A stretch of DNA of 64,000 nucleotides from Affinundibacterium seohonense (GTDB lineage: Bacteria > Pseudomonadota > Gammaproteobacteria > Burkholderiales > Burkholderiaceae_D): contig NZ_JACOFW010000010.1 in NCBI RefSeq assembly GCF_014284305.1, positions 1 through 64,000 on the forward strand, in the 5' to 3' direction. Every line of letters starts with the position of its first letter. Position 1 is the stretch's first letter. Shown here in pieces: positions 44,993 to 54,915 of this stretch. A model generated the notes under the pieces. That model saw nothing but the letters and a program-made list of their open reading frames with translations, ran no database searches and was not told the DNA's origin. A program made the translations under genes and the position numbers.

Positions 44993-47439
44993 AACAATTT
45001 CCTCGCTATTCTCGATCTGCTAGCTTAATCAGCGCGGCTTTGACCCTCGCTTTCAGCGTATCTGCTTACGCGCAAAATCCGCAACGTCAGCTATTGCAAG
45101 TAAAGCATAGCCCATCGCATGTAAGCATCACGACCAATGATGGGCAATATCAGATTACGCCGTACTCATCGGAAGTTTTTGAAACCCGCTTTATTCCTAA
45201 AGGTGAAGTGCTTACGCCATTTGATCAGCAATCGCATGCGGTGGTGGTGAAACCGCAAAAAGTCAAAATGCAGTTTCAGGAGACTGCACAACAGATCGAT
45301 TATGTGAGCTCTGGGATCTCGGTGCGCATACAAAAAGCACCGTTCCAGATCAGCTACTTTTATCAAGGTAAATTGCTGACCTCTGAAAAACTCGGCTACG
45401 AGAAAATTGATACGGTCGAAAAAAATAAAGAGCGCATCAGCTTTAATTTAGATGCGCAGGAAGCTCTGTACGGCGCAGGTGCGCGTGCACTAGGGATGAA
45501 TCGTCGTGGTCATCGCCTACCTCTCTACAATAAAGCACATTACGGCTACGAAGAACAATCGAGTCAAATGAACTATGCGATACCGCTGGTGTATTCATCC
45601 AAGATGTATGGCATCCATTTTGACAATGCAGCAATCGGTACGCTCGATCTCGACAGCACTAAGGACAATTCACTCAGCTACGAAACCATCGGTGGGCGTA
45701 AAACTTATCAAGTTATTGCTGGCAAATCTTGGGCGAATGTGATCGCCAACTACACCCAGCTAACGGGGCGCCAGCCGCTGCCACCGCGCTGGGCGTTTGG
45801 TAATTTTGCCAGCCGTTTCGGTTATCACTCAGAGGCCGAAGCACGTCAGGTGATTGCGAAATATCGTGCAGATCAAATTCCTGTCGATGCAATTATTTTT
45901 GATCTGTATTGGTTTGGTAAAGAAGTGAAAGGCACGATGGGCAATCTCGCCTTTGATCAAGATAATTTTAAAAATCCGAAAGGCATGATCTCGGATTTTA
46001 ATCAGCAGGGTGTCAAAACCGTACTCATCACTGAGCCTTTTATTTTGACGACCTCGAATCGCTGGCAAGAAGCAGTACAGGAAAAAATTCTGGCAACCGA
46101 TCAGGCTGGTAAGCCATTCACCTATGACTTCTATTTTGGTAATACGGGATTGATTGACCTGTTCCAACCGAAAGCTCGTGACTGGTTTTGGAATATTTAT
46201 AAAGATCTGGCGCAGCAAGGTGTTGCTGGCGTGTGGGGCGATCTTGGCGAACCAGAAGTGCATCCTAGCGAACTACGTCATGCGAACGGCCAACTTGGTG
46301 CAGATCAAGTGCACAATATCTATGGACATGAATGGGCGAAGCTCGTCGCACAAGGCTATCAGAAAGACTTTCCTACACAACGGCCATTCATTTTGATGCG
46401 TGCAGGTTATTCTGGTTCGCAACGCTTTGGTTTGATTCCCTGGTCTGGCGATGTGAATCGCACATGGGGTGGCTTACGTTCGCAGCCTGAGATTGCACTG
46501 CAAATGGGGATGCAAGGTTTGGCGTATATGCATTCGGATTTAGGCGGGTTTGCCGGTGCGAATTTGGATGATGAATTGTATGCGCGCTGGTTGCAGTACG
46601 GTGTATTCCAACCCGTCTTCCGCCCACACGCACAAGAAGATGTCGCTTCTGAACCGATCTTTCGCGCAGCAAAAGCCAAACAGTTAGCCAAAGCAGCAAT
46701 CGAATTACGCTACCGTTTACTGCCATACAATTACACGCTGGCATTTGAAAATCAGCAGCAGGGTTTGCCATTGATGCGTCCTCTGTTTTTCGTTGAGCCT
46801 GATAATGAAAAATTGCGCGCGCATTCTGCTTCGTATTTATGGGGCAAGGATTTCTTAGTGCAACCGATTATGCAAGCAGGACAGCAGCAAGCGGATGTCT
46901 TGTTTCCCAAAGGAAATTGGATCGATTTTTATACTGGGCAGGTTTATGTAGGTGGCACTAGTCATACGGTAAAAGTGAGTGAAGAACACATTCCCGTATT
47001 CGTCCGAGCTGGTGCATTTGTACCGATGGCGAAGCCTATGCAAAGCACACAGTTTTATAACGAGAAAGAATTAGATCTGCATTACTATCACGATGCGAGT
47101 ATTCGTCAGAGCAAGGGTAAGATGTATGAAGACGATGGGCTCACTGCAAACGCATTTTTACAAGGTAAGTACCGTCTCTATCAATTTAGCAGCGACTATC
47201 AAGAGGATCTGAGTCCTAATACGCATTTGCAAATTCGGATTGAACGGCAACAAGCTAAGCAGATATCAGCATCGCCAAAGCACATCACTCTGCATCTACA
47301 TAATTTGCCGAGCGCTCCTAAGCAGGTGATGCAAGACGCGGAAGCGCTGGTGTTTGATTGGAATTCGACTAACAGAATATTGACAACGCAACTGCGTGAA
47401 AATTCCAAATCATCAAATTTAATTCGTGTGAAATGGTGA
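44989..47439 (+). CDS. GH31 alpha-glucosidase, exported
   Basis: The 816-residue protein has a signal peptide ending in VSAYAQ, an N-terminal beta domain and a GH31 TIM barrel. The nucleophile is Asp418 in GVWGDLGEPEVHP. Other family landmarks are PPRWAFGNFASRFGY, PFILMRAGYSGSQRFG and WSGDVNRTWGGL. It would release glucose from maltodextrins in the periplasm. Its start codon overlaps the amylase stop, so the two are translated together. GH31 also includes alpha-xylosidases and transglucosidases; context favours alpha-glucosidase. Confidence 0.9.
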   Translation: MKQFPRYSRSASLISAALTLAFSVSAYAQNPQRQLLQVKHSPSHVSITTNDGQYQITPYSSEVFETRFIPKGEVLTPFDQQSHAVVVKPQKVKMQFQETAQQIDYVSSGISVRIQKAPFQISYFYQGKLLTSEKLGYEKIDTVEKNKERISFNLDAQEALYGAGARALGMNRRGHRLPLYNKAHYGYEEQSSQMNYAIPLVYSSKMYGIHFDNAAIGTLDLDSTKDNSLSYETIGGRKTYQVIAGKSWANVIANYTQLTGRQPLPPRWAFGNFASRFGYHSEAEARQVIAKYRADQIPVDAIIFDLYWFGKEVKGTMGNLAFDQDNFKNPKGMISDFNQQGVKTVLITEPFILTTSNRWQEAVQEKILATDQAGKPFTYDFYFGNTGLIDLFQPKARDWFWNIYKDLAQQGVAGVWGDLGEPEVHPSELRHANGQLGADQVHNIYGHEWAKLVAQGYQKDFPTQRPFILMRAGYSGSQRFGLIPWSGDVNRTWGGLRSQPEIALQMGMQGLAYMHSDLGGFAGANLDDELYARWLQYGVFQPVFRPHAQEDVASEPIFRAAKAKQLAKAAIELRYRLLPYNYTLAFENQQQGLPLMRPLFFVEPDNEKLRAHSASYLWGKDFLVQPIMQAGQQQADVLFPKGNWIDFYTGQVYVGGTSHTVKVSEEHIPVFVRAGAFVPMAKPMQSTQFYNEKELDLHYYHDASIRQSKGKMYEDDGLTANAFLQGKYRLYQFSSDYQEDLSPNTHLQIRIERQQAKQISASPKHITLHLHNLPSAPKQVMQDAEALVFDWNSTNRILTTQLRENSKSSNLIRVKW

Positions 47440-47572
47440 TGGCAAGCCACTAATTCGGCAGAGTGTCGCATGTTGGTTTGGATAGCTAAAAATTCTTGTC
47501 CTACGCGCTGCATGCCTTTACACTTCGTTTCTTTTTGATAGCGACCTTTAGCAATTACAAAGAATTGGCACC

Positions 47573-48580
47573 ATGAACCTCAAAAGCCTCGCACAAAATC
47601 TCGGTATTTCCGAAACCACGGTGAGCCGTGCTTTGAATGGCTATCCCGAAGTCAGCGCCCGCACCCGTCAGCGCGTGCTGGAGGCGGCTGAGCAATTTGG
47701 TTATCGTCCTAATCCCATGGCGCGTAGTTTGGCATCAGGTCGCACAAATGTGATTGGGATTATTCATGCTTTGGTCGCCAATGATTTAGCCGATCCTATG
47801 TTCATGCAGATAGTTGGCGGGATGGTAGAAGCATTAGAAGGTCGTCAGATGGATTTGATCATGGCGCCTGTATCACCGGAAAATGAATTGCGAGCCTATG
47901 AGCATATGGTCAAAGAACGTCGCGTCGACGGTCTCATCGTTGGCCGCACCAAATTGTATGATGAACGTGTCGCCTATCTTGCCAAGCATGGCTTAGCGTT
48001 CGTTGCCCATGGTCGGACTCGCGTTAATGAGCCACACGCCTGGTTTGATTACGATAATGAACGCGGTATGCAACTCGCAGTGGAACATTTACTGGTTCAC
48101 GGTCATCAAAAAATTGCCTTAATGAGTGCACCAACGGACATGAATTTTGCCTGTCAACGCTACGACAGTTTTTTGAATATGATGCAAAGTGCTGGTCTCA
48201 ATCCCAACCCTGATTACCTCAAAAATAATTCGAACGACCGACGGGGTGGTTACAGTGCGATGCAACAGTTACTAGCCAGCCCGACTCCACCAAGCGCGGT
48301 GATTGTTGATAATCACATGGCAGGTGTTGGTGCGATGCGTGCCTTACTTGACGCTGGCGTTACGATTGGTAAGCAGATGTCCATTATCGTTTGGGGCAAG
48401 ATGGAGGATTCCCTAGCTGGTTACAATGTCACCACCATAGAGCAACCAAATCCTGATCTCGCTGGAAAGAAAATGGTAGAGATGTTGCTAGCTCTGCAAA
48501 ATGGTACGCAGCCATCTGAGTTGCAAGTGTTGTGGCAACCGGTCCTAGTTGCTGGTGAGACGGTGAGTCAGGCTAGCTAA
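47573..48580 (+). CDS. LacI-family regulator of the maltodextrin locus
   Basis: The 335-residue regulator has an N-terminal HTH (LKSLAQNLGISETTVSRALNGYPEVSARTR), hinge region (RSLASGRTNVIG) and sugar-binding effector domain. It is 133 bp after the GH31 gene. It is the best candidate to bind the AAAGCGCTTTG palindromes upstream of the receptor. Sequence resembles AglR-type alpha-glucoside regulators, though this match is from memory only. Inducer probably maltose or a related alpha-glucoside. Confidence 0.86.
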   Translation: MNLKSLAQNLGISETTVSRALNGYPEVSARTRQRVLEAAEQFGYRPNPMARSLASGRTNVIGIIHALVANDLADPMFMQIVGGMVEALEGRQMDLIMAPVSPENELRAYEHMVKERRVDGLIVGRTKLYDERVAYLAKHGLAFVAHGRTRVNEPHAWFDYDNERGMQLAVEHLLVHGHQKIALMSAPTDMNFACQRYDSFLNMMQSAGLNPNPDYLKNNSNDRRGGYSAMQQLLASPTPPSAVIVDNHMAGVGAMRALLDAGVTIGKQMSIIVWGKMEDSLAGYNVTTIEQPNPDLAGKKMVEMLLALQNGTQPSELQVLWQPVLVAGETVSQAS

Positions 48581-48724
48581 GTATTCACCAAAGTCGAGAA
48601 GCAGTGCAAGCACTTGAATTACAGGTTTCGTCGCTACATGCGTAAATCTCAACATAGAAAATTGCTTTCCTATTATTTTTGATTCGGTAGAATGAGTGAA
48701 CCTTGTTAAATCACTCTAACCGCA

Positions 48725-49489
48725 ATGATCAATAAATTCAGTAAATTCTTAGTCGCCATCGCCATTGTTTGTCTAGGCTTGTGCGCGCTTCTGTATTTTT
48801 TTCAAAGCTCCTTCATTTACTTTCCACAAAAAGCCTCATCTGCATCTGGTACTACGACTATGCGTCTGGTGACCGAGCAGGCGGAACTCGTTATCACACA
48901 GCGAGAACGACGTGGTGCCAAGGCGATCATTTATTTTGGCGGCAATGCCGAAGATGTCAATCGTAGCCTGCCGACCTTAGTGTCGGCATTTCCAGAGCAT
49001 GCCATTTATCTCGTGCATTATCGGGGATATGGCGGCAGTTCTGGCTCGCCGTCTGAATTGGCTCTGCAGATGGATGCCAAAGTGGTCTTTGATAAGCTGC
49101 GCCAAGAACATGACAGCATCAGCCTGGTTGGTCGTAGTCTCGGCAGTGGTGTTGCTACGTATCTAGCCAGCGTCAGGCCAGTGTCACGTCTGGTGTTGGT
49201 GACCCCTTACAATAGCATTTTGGAATTGGCACAGCAGAAATTCCCGATGTTTCCAATTAGCTGGTTATTGCGGGATAAGTTCGAGTCATGGAAATATGCA
49301 CAGCAAGTGTCGGCTCCAACGTTGCTGATTGCTGCGGAGCACGATGAAATCATCCCGATGTCGAGCACGCGTGCTTTGCTGGAAAATTTTCGTCAGGGGC
49401 AAACACAATTGGTAGTCATAAAAGGAACAGGACACAACACGATTTCACAAAAAGCAGATTATGTTCGCGCACTACAAAGTGGTTTGTGA
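48725..49489 (+). CDS. membrane-anchored alpha/beta hydrolase
   Basis: A 254-residue protein with one N-terminal membrane helix (about 8-28) followed by an alpha/beta hydrolase domain. The nucleophile elbow is VGRSLGSGVA (Ser in GxSxG-like GRSLGS), an acidic residue lies in AAEHDEIIP, and the catalytic His in KGTGHNTI. HYRGYGGSSG provides the oxyanion-hole region. The BEM46/YfhR-like layout suggests a peptidase- or esterase-like enzyme facing the periplasm. Substrate unknown. It is followed by a small membrane protein gene in the same direction. Confidence 0.8.
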   Translation: MINKFSKFLVAIAIVCLGLCALLYFFQSSFIYFPQKASSASGTTTMRLVTEQAELVITQRERRGAKAIIYFGGNAEDVNRSLPTLVSAFPEHAIYLVHYRGYGGSSGSPSELALQMDAKVVFDKLRQEHDSISLVGRSLGSGVATYLASVRPVSRLVLVTPYNSILELAQQKFPMFPISWLLRDKFESWKYAQQVSAPTLLIAAEHDEIIPMSSTRALLENFRQGQTQLVVIKGTGHNTISQKADYVRALQSGL

Positions 49490-49537
49490 AATGGAGCTGT
49501 CTGAGGATTTCCTTCAATCAAATTTAGGAAAAGAGTG

Positions 49538-49972
49538 ATGAGAGAGTTTGTAAATCAATATCTGGTAGCCGCAGCGTTTACTACCTTCGTTGCAGCTTTA
49601 CTGCACTACGCCTGCATTATTTGGGGCGCGCCTTTATTTCGTTTACTTGGGGCAGGTGACGCCGTGGTCGCGATGCTTAATCGTGGACATACCCAACCTT
49701 TATTGATGGCAGCGATTGTCGGCACCGCGTTATTGCTTTGTTCTGCGTATGCCTTATCGGCAGCGGGTTTAATTCTGGTCTTACCTTTGCGGCGTGTAGT
49801 TCTGCTGGGTTTGATTGCTGTGTTGGTGGTGCGAGGATTGGCATTTCCTTGGTTGAAGCCATTCTTCGTTGGGAACAGTGATGTTTTTTGGTGGACAAGC
49901 TCAGCGATTTGTTTGATGCTGGCAGCGGTCCATGCAATCGGTCTACGTCAAGTCTGGAGTGAGTTATCATGA
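49538..49972 (+). CDS. small four-helix membrane protein of unknown function
   Basis: The 144-residue protein has about four hydrophobic segments (roughly 9-31, 47-72, 80-103 and 113-135) and few charged residues. I do not recognise a characterised family. AGGAAAAG precedes ATG 49538, with a GTG one codon earlier. The stop overlaps the start of the next gene (ATGA), so it is probably translated with the DUF1801 gene. Hydrolase, this protein, the DUF1801 protein and the ATP-grasp-like protein may form one transcript. Confidence 0.7.
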   Translation: MREFVNQYLVAAAFTTFVAALLHYACIIWGAPLFRLLGAGDAVVAMLNRGHTQPLLMAAIVGTALLLCSAYALSAAGLILVLPLRRVVLLGLIAVLVVRGLAFPWLKPFFVGNSDVFWWTSSAICLMLAAVHAIGLRQVWSELS

Positions 49973-50358
49973 GCAAGAATATGAGCGAAACTAAAACCCG
50001 TGTCGAACTGTATTTACAGGATTTAAGCCTGACTAATGCTGCCACCCATGCATTGGTACAAGCATTACGCAAGCAAATCCTTGGCTTAAGTCAATCGAGC
50101 GATGAATCCGTTCAGGAAGAAATTAAATACGGTGGCATTTTGTTCGCAGTGGAGCAGGCGTTTTGTGGCGTCTTTGCGTATGCGAATCACGTATCACTAG
50201 AGTTTGGTGAAGGGGCAAGTTTGCCTGATCGATTTGGCGTATTGGAAGGTAAGGGTAAGTTTCGTCGGCATATTAAATTAGAGACAATCGCTGAAATTGA
50301 AAGCAAGCACCTTATGCATTATGTGAAGATGGCCTATCAGCGTTCACTAACAAGCTAA
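49969..50358 (+). CDS. DUF1801 domain protein
   Basis: The 129-residue protein fits the DUF1801/YdhG-like fold: an N-terminal helical region, EIKYGGILFAVEQAFCGVFAYANHVSLEF (the conserved KYG...F motif), and a C-terminal part ending HIKLETIAEIESKHLMHYVKMA. Members are small cytoplasmic proteins of unknown biochemical role, structurally like frataxin. It overlaps the preceding membrane protein gene and is 12 bp before the ATP-grasp-like gene. Confidence 0.78.
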   Translation: MSKNMSETKTRVELYLQDLSLTNAATHALVQALRKQILGLSQSSDESVQEEIKYGGILFAVEQAFCGVFAYANHVSLEFGEGASLPDRFGVLEGKGKFRRHIKLETIAEIESKHLMHYVKMAYQRSLTS

Positions 50359-50369
50359 AATTCATCTCA

Positions 50370-51764
50370 ATGAGCTCAACAGAAAAGCTAGCGGCGGACG
50401 TCTGTCACGTATGTGATGTGAAAGGCGGTGCAGCGAAGACCATCCAAAAACTCAATAGCCAATGCTTTTGTCTGAGTCTGCCAGATGGCGCTTTAAAGCA
50501 AGCGCTCAAAGTTGAGCTCGCGGCACCTGAGATTTTTGAATTGATTGAACAACGTTGCCCGCATGTGTTTTCCGCCCAGCCGGTGTTTGTCTCCGAGAGT
50601 CAGCAACAAGCAATGGCAGCTGTGATAAGTGCGATAGAGTTTGTAGTGGCGATGCCAGCGTTTCGGGACATGATTCTGCGAAGTGCGCCGATAATTGCAC
50701 AGCATGGAAATCAGGCAGCAAAGGGGGTCTTCTTTGGTTATGATTTTCATGTGCACGACGAAAGGATTGGTTTGATTGAGGTCAATACCAACGCTGGTGG
50801 CGCCATGCTAAATGCGGTGTTAGCGCGCTCTCAGCGCGCCTGTTGTGCAGTGATGGATGACATCGTGCATGATAGATCGACGGTGCAGGCATTCGAACAA
50901 GACATCATTAAGATGTTTCGCCATGAGTGGACGTTGGCGCAAGGTGCGCATCCTACAAAGTTGTCGCGTGAGCTTGCGACCATTGCGATTGTCGATGACG
51001 CGCCGACAGAGCAATACCTGTATCCAGAATTTTTATTGTTCCAACAGTTGTTTGCGCGCTTTGGTATTCAGGCAGTGATCGCCCCACCGCAAGAATTGAT
51101 ATGGCGTGATGGCGGCTTATGGCACGGCGATCGTATGATCGATTTGGTGTACAACCGACTCACTGATTTTTATCTGGAGCAGCCGAACGCGAACGCTTTA
51201 AGGCAGGCTTATTTGGCCGACGCCATCGTATTAACACCGCATCCACAGGTACATGCTTTGTTTGCCGATAAAGCTAACTTGGCGATCTGGACAGATCCCG
51301 AACAGTTACAAGCCCTCGGTGTTAGTGCACAGGTGCAAACATGTTTACTAGAAAATATTCCGCGCTCCGAGATTGTGAAACCCGATCAAGCTGAGCGATT
51401 GTGGGCCAACCGTCGGCATTTATTCTTTAAGCCCAAAGCAGGCTATGGCGGTCGTGCAACTTATCGCGGCGATAAATTGACCAAGCGCGTCTGGGAAGAG
51501 ATTCTGGCAGGGGATTACATTGCGCAAAGCATCATAACGCCTGGGGAGCGAATTTCCGGATCGCCCGAATCGCCAGCTCAGATGAAGTTCGATATTCGCC
51601 AGTACACCTATGATGCCCATGTGCAGTGGACGGCAGCGCGTTTGTATCAGGGACAGACGACGAATTTCCGCACACCGGGTGGTGGCTTCGCACCCGTGTA
51701 TACGATTAGCGATAGGGACTTGGCTGAGAAAGCCGAGCAAATGTCCGCACTCTTTATGAGTTGA
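50370..51764 (+). CDS. ATP-grasp-like protein of unknown substrate
   Basis: A 464-residue cytoplasmic protein. Its C-terminal part has LFFKPKAGYGGRATYRGDKL, which looks like the ATP-binding Lys plus glycine-rich loop of a circularly permuted ATP-grasp enzyme, and KFDIRQYTYDAHVQWTAARLYQG. The middle part has LIEVNTNAGGAML and DLVYNRLTDFYLE, also seen in ATP-grasp-like ligases. The N-terminal 70 residues have a cluster of Cys and His (VCHVCDV, CFCLSL). I do not know the substrate. A peptide- or amine-ligase role is only a structural guess. The gene converges on the phospholipase D gene with an 8-bp gap. Confidence 0.6.
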   Translation: MSSTEKLAADVCHVCDVKGGAAKTIQKLNSQCFCLSLPDGALKQALKVELAAPEIFELIEQRCPHVFSAQPVFVSESQQQAMAAVISAIEFVVAMPAFRDMILRSAPIIAQHGNQAAKGVFFGYDFHVHDERIGLIEVNTNAGGAMLNAVLARSQRACCAVMDDIVHDRSTVQAFEQDIIKMFRHEWTLAQGAHPTKLSRELATIAIVDDAPTEQYLYPEFLLFQQLFARFGIQAVIAPPQELIWRDGGLWHGDRMIDLVYNRLTDFYLEQPNANALRQAYLADAIVLTPHPQVHALFADKANLAIWTDPEQLQALGVSAQVQTCLLENIPRSEIVKPDQAERLWANRRHLFFKPKAGYGGRATYRGDKLTKRVWEEILAGDYIAQSIITPGERISGSPESPAQMKFDIRQYTYDAHVQWTAARLYQGQTTNFRTPGGGFAPVYTISDRDLAEKAEQMSALFMS

Positions 51765-51772
51765 GCTTTCTA

Positions 51773-53383
51773 TTACAAGATGGGACGCAACGGGAGTAAT
51801 TGCATTAGCCAAACCTGAAATCGTTTTGAATACGAAACATGTTGATCTGGATTATCAAGCTGGGCGTTCCAGCTATTACCTGGACTTGAGTCACGACGGA
51901 TAGACTGCGCCAATTGCTCGGATAATTGTTGGTTGTGGATGATCACGCCAACTTCGGTATTGAGATTTTCTGATCGTGGATCAAAATTGAAAGTCCCAAT
52001 ATAGGCAATTTTGCCGTCCACCACCATGGATTTCGCATGTAAGCCAAATACAGCGGGCTTGTATTTATCGATGACGGGGGAATTTAATAGTTTGCCGCGA
52101 CTCTCTGCATCGGGGCGAAATTCAAAAATTTGTATGCCCATTTTTAGTAATTCTTCACGCTGATTTCTATACCCGCTAAATGCTTGGAGATTATCGGTCG
52201 AGGCCATTGAGTTGGTGTTGACGATGATCTTCACGCCACGTCGCAAAGTCTGTTGAAGTAAGGATTTGGCTTTGTCAGATAAGACTAGGTAGGGGGATTG
52301 AATCAGAATTTCTTTCTGCGCATTGCTCACCAATTTAGCGAGCGCACGCGAGCTGTCGCCGCCACCTTGTAAACCTTCACTGCGATTTTTTCCCGGTATG
52401 TCGTGGATGAAGTCAACTTCTGTCCATACCATCTCTTTAGCGAGTCGTTCAAACGATTCTGGGATGCTTCGTATTGCCTGCCTTAGTTGCGGGTCGAAGT
52501 TTTCATCCTGTTTGGCGTAGGCATGTAACTGCGCATAGACTTGCTGTACTTGTTGCAGACTAATTTCTGGCGACAACCGCAAAAAGCGATGTTCGGCGAA
52601 TATGTTTTCGACTGGCACACTCAGGGGATGTTGCCAAAAATTGTCAAAATTGGCGCTGATCGCGGCAACCGCCTTTCCTAAAATTAAAGCATCTCGGTCG
52701 CGGAAATTCGCTTCGTGATGGAAGTTGAAATACTCACTCGCCATATTCCGACCACCGGTAATCGCGACGACATCATCGACCACAAAAGTCTTGTCATGCA
52801 TGCGCTGGTTGACGCCTTTGAAATCAGAAATCATATTCCACAAGCGTTTGCCGACATTGGTGCCGACACGGTGTTTAGGGTTGTAGATACGAATTTCTAC
52901 GTTGGGATGTTTGGCTAAAGCGATTAAGGTTTGATCTTCTGCTTCGATCAATAAGTCATCCACGATCACGCGGACTTTTACGCCGCGATCAGCTGCACGA
53001 ATCAAGGCTTCTGACGCGAGGATACCGATGTTGTCATTACTCCAGATGAAATATTGCACAGTGATACTGCGAGTCGCGTGATCTGCTAACCAGGCTCGGG
53101 CGAGCAGGGCTTCAAAACCATTCTCTAAAATATAAGCGCCAGTTTGTTGCGGATGAAGCGCGGTGAAACCAGCAATATAGTCGGGTAGAGATGTGGCAGA
53201 TATTGTTTGGCCTTGCGCCGGTGGCAGCGTAAATTGCGCACTGGAAACCGAGGCGCTTGATGTTGGAATGGCGATGCTTTCGTAAATCGCAGAGGAATTT
53301 GGAAACGGACGATCCAGATACCAAAATAAGACGACAAAACCAAGGATGACAAAGCTGAGTTTAAGTTGATTGGCTGGTTTCAT
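51773..53383 (-). CDS. phospholipase D family protein, cardiolipin synthase ClsC-like
   Basis: The 536-residue protein has an N-terminal membrane helix (about 10-22) and two HKD motifs: RMHDKTFVVDDVVAITGGRN, and LHAKSMVVDGKIAYIGTFN followed by DPRSENLNTE. The pair of HxKxxxxD sites and the length fit the YmdC/ClsC group, which makes cardiolipin from phosphatidylglycerol plus phosphatidylethanolamine. Other PLD-family activities are possible. It is transcribed alone from the minus strand. Confidence 0.86.
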   Translation of the reverse strand: MKPANQLKLSFVILGFVVLFWYLDRPFPNSSAIYESIAIPTSSASVSSAQFTLPPAQGQTISATSLPDYIAGFTALHPQQTGAYILENGFEALLARAWLADHATRSITVQYFIWSNDNIGILASEALIRAADRGVKVRVIVDDLLIEAEDQTLIALAKHPNVEIRIYNPKHRVGTNVGKRLWNMISDFKGVNQRMHDKTFVVDDVVAITGGRNMASEYFNFHHEANFRDRDALILGKAVAAISANFDNFWQHPLSVPVENIFAEHRFLRLSPEISLQQVQQVYAQLHAYAKQDENFDPQLRQAIRSIPESFERLAKEMVWTEVDFIHDIPGKNRSEGLQGGGDSSRALAKLVSNAQKEILIQSPYLVLSDKAKSLLQQTLRRGVKIIVNTNSMASTDNLQAFSGYRNQREELLKMGIQIFEFRPDAESRGKLLNSPVIDKYKPAVFGLHAKSMVVDGKIAYIGTFNFDPRSENLNTEVGVIIHNQQLSEQLAQSIRRDSSPGNSWNAQLDNPDQHVSYSKRFQVWLMQLLPLRPIL

Positions 53384-53547
53384 GTTGGTTTGTAAGTGTT
53401 GGTAATGGTCATTCTACATTGTTGGTGATCGACCTCGAACGACGTTAATTGATAAGACGGATGGTATCAAATTGAGCGACCTTTGTTATCAATCTGTTCG
53501 ACTATTGTGGTGAAGGTGGAATTTTGCACATAGGCTTGGCATTGTGC

Positions 53548-53591
53548 CTGCAGTTCGAAAGACTTCGTCAATTCAGGTTAACGAACTGCAG
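53548..53591. repeat. inverted repeat upstream of the TelA-like gene
   Basis: CTGCAGTTCG (53548-53557) and CGAACTGCAG (53582-53591) are perfect complements separated by 24 nt, 55 bp before the gene. It could be an operator pair or a leader hairpin. Confidence 0.45.
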
Positions 53592-53645
53592 TCAATGGTG
53601 GTGTTAATTTTATTGTCATCGCGTGAAAAATTGGAGAGGACTTAG

Positions 53646-54848
53646 ATGAACGAGCAAATTGAAGTGGAAAATAATCGTGTTTTTGAGCTACATGCACCAG
53701 AAGTCATCACGCCGGTGAGTGAAGCGGTGGCGCAGTCAGCGGTGCCTTTAGGTCAGGAATTGAAGGTGGCAGTTGAAGAACAAGTTGAGCGTTTTATGCA
53801 GAGCTTGCTGCAGGAAGACGTACAAAGTGAAGCGTTCAAAACGCGCCTCGATAGTGCCTTTGTTTTGGGTCGTGAGGAAATTTCGATTGCCGCGAGTTTG
53901 ATGCAAGGTCGTTTGATGCAGGCCAATTTTATTGGCGTGGAAAATAGTCCCGCTTTTCAAGCAATACAAGACATGCGCGGGCATCTCGATACCTTAAATC
54001 CGGGCAAAGAGGGCGATTTATTTCAAGCACAAAAATTCTTGGGAATCATCCCTTATGGAAATAAGTTGCAGAGTTATTTTCGTAAGTATCAGGGCGCATC
54101 AAGCCAACTGCAAAAGAGTATGCAACAGCTCTATGCAGCACGTGATGATATGCAGCGCGACGTCGTGGATATCGAAGCTACACGTGTGAAATTATGGGAT
54201 GCGATGCAGAAGCTCCAAAGTGCTATGCATTTTGCGCAGACCTTAGACCAAGGTTTACAGCAGCGTATTGATCACCTGAAACTGAGTGATGTACAACGCG
54301 CTAAGGCTCTGGAACAAGAAGTATTGTTTTATGTTCGGCAAAATTTACAAGACATGTTGACACAGCAAGCGATCTGCACCAATGGTTATTTGACGCTGGA
54401 TGTCTTGAAAAAAACTGGGCGTGAAATGATGAACGGCTGCAGTCGAGTTGCTACGACAGGGATGAGTGCTTTAGCCGTGGCGCAGACTCTGGCACGGGCG
54501 ACTGGCAATCAGATCAAGGTGATGGATGCGCTCAATGGAATCAATGCGACGATTGAATCCTTGATCGGGGAAACTGGGCGTCAATTAAATAGCCATGCTG
54601 AGAAGGTCGGCGAATTTAGCCAAAACCCTATGTTAGGAATTGATAAGTTGAAGGATATGTTCGATCAAACTTTTAAAGCGATGGATGCGATGGATGACTT
54701 TCGTAGCAAGGCGATTGATGTGATGGGACAGAATAATCAGATCATGCGCCAGCAGCTAGACAAGGCGGAGCAGTATGTCGATAGACACAGGCAACAGCAA
54801 GTGCGTGAGGTAAGTAGAGCAGTAATTACAGGCCCAGTTGCGCTGTAA
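53646..54848 (+). CDS. TelA-like toxic anion resistance family protein
   Basis: The 400-residue, largely helical soluble protein matches the TelA family (PF05816): LGIIPYGNKLQSYFRKY, SQLQKSMQQLYAARDDMQRD and a C-terminal region with ALNGINATIESLIGETGRQL. Family members are named after tellurite resistance loci, but their biochemical role is not settled and links to envelope stress have been made. GGAGAGG precedes ATG 53646. The YiaA-like membrane protein gene follows after 67 bp and may be its partner. Confidence 0.85.
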   Translation: MNEQIEVENNRVFELHAPEVITPVSEAVAQSAVPLGQELKVAVEEQVERFMQSLLQEDVQSEAFKTRLDSAFVLGREEISIAASLMQGRLMQANFIGVENSPAFQAIQDMRGHLDTLNPGKEGDLFQAQKFLGIIPYGNKLQSYFRKYQGASSQLQKSMQQLYAARDDMQRDVVDIEATRVKLWDAMQKLQSAMHFAQTLDQGLQQRIDHLKLSDVQRAKALEQEVLFYVRQNLQDMLTQQAICTNGYLTLDVLKKTGREMMNGCSRVATTGMSALAVAQTLARATGNQIKVMDALNGINATIESLIGETGRQLNSHAEKVGEFSQNPMLGIDKLKDMFDQTFKAMDAMDDFRSKAIDVMGQNNQIMRQQLDKAEQYVDRHRQQQVREVSRAVITGPVAL

Positions 54849-54915
54849 TTGAGTTATATTGTACATGGTAAAAATGATTGAACTTTTGCTGATTATTAAT
54901 TGAGGAGAGAAACAC

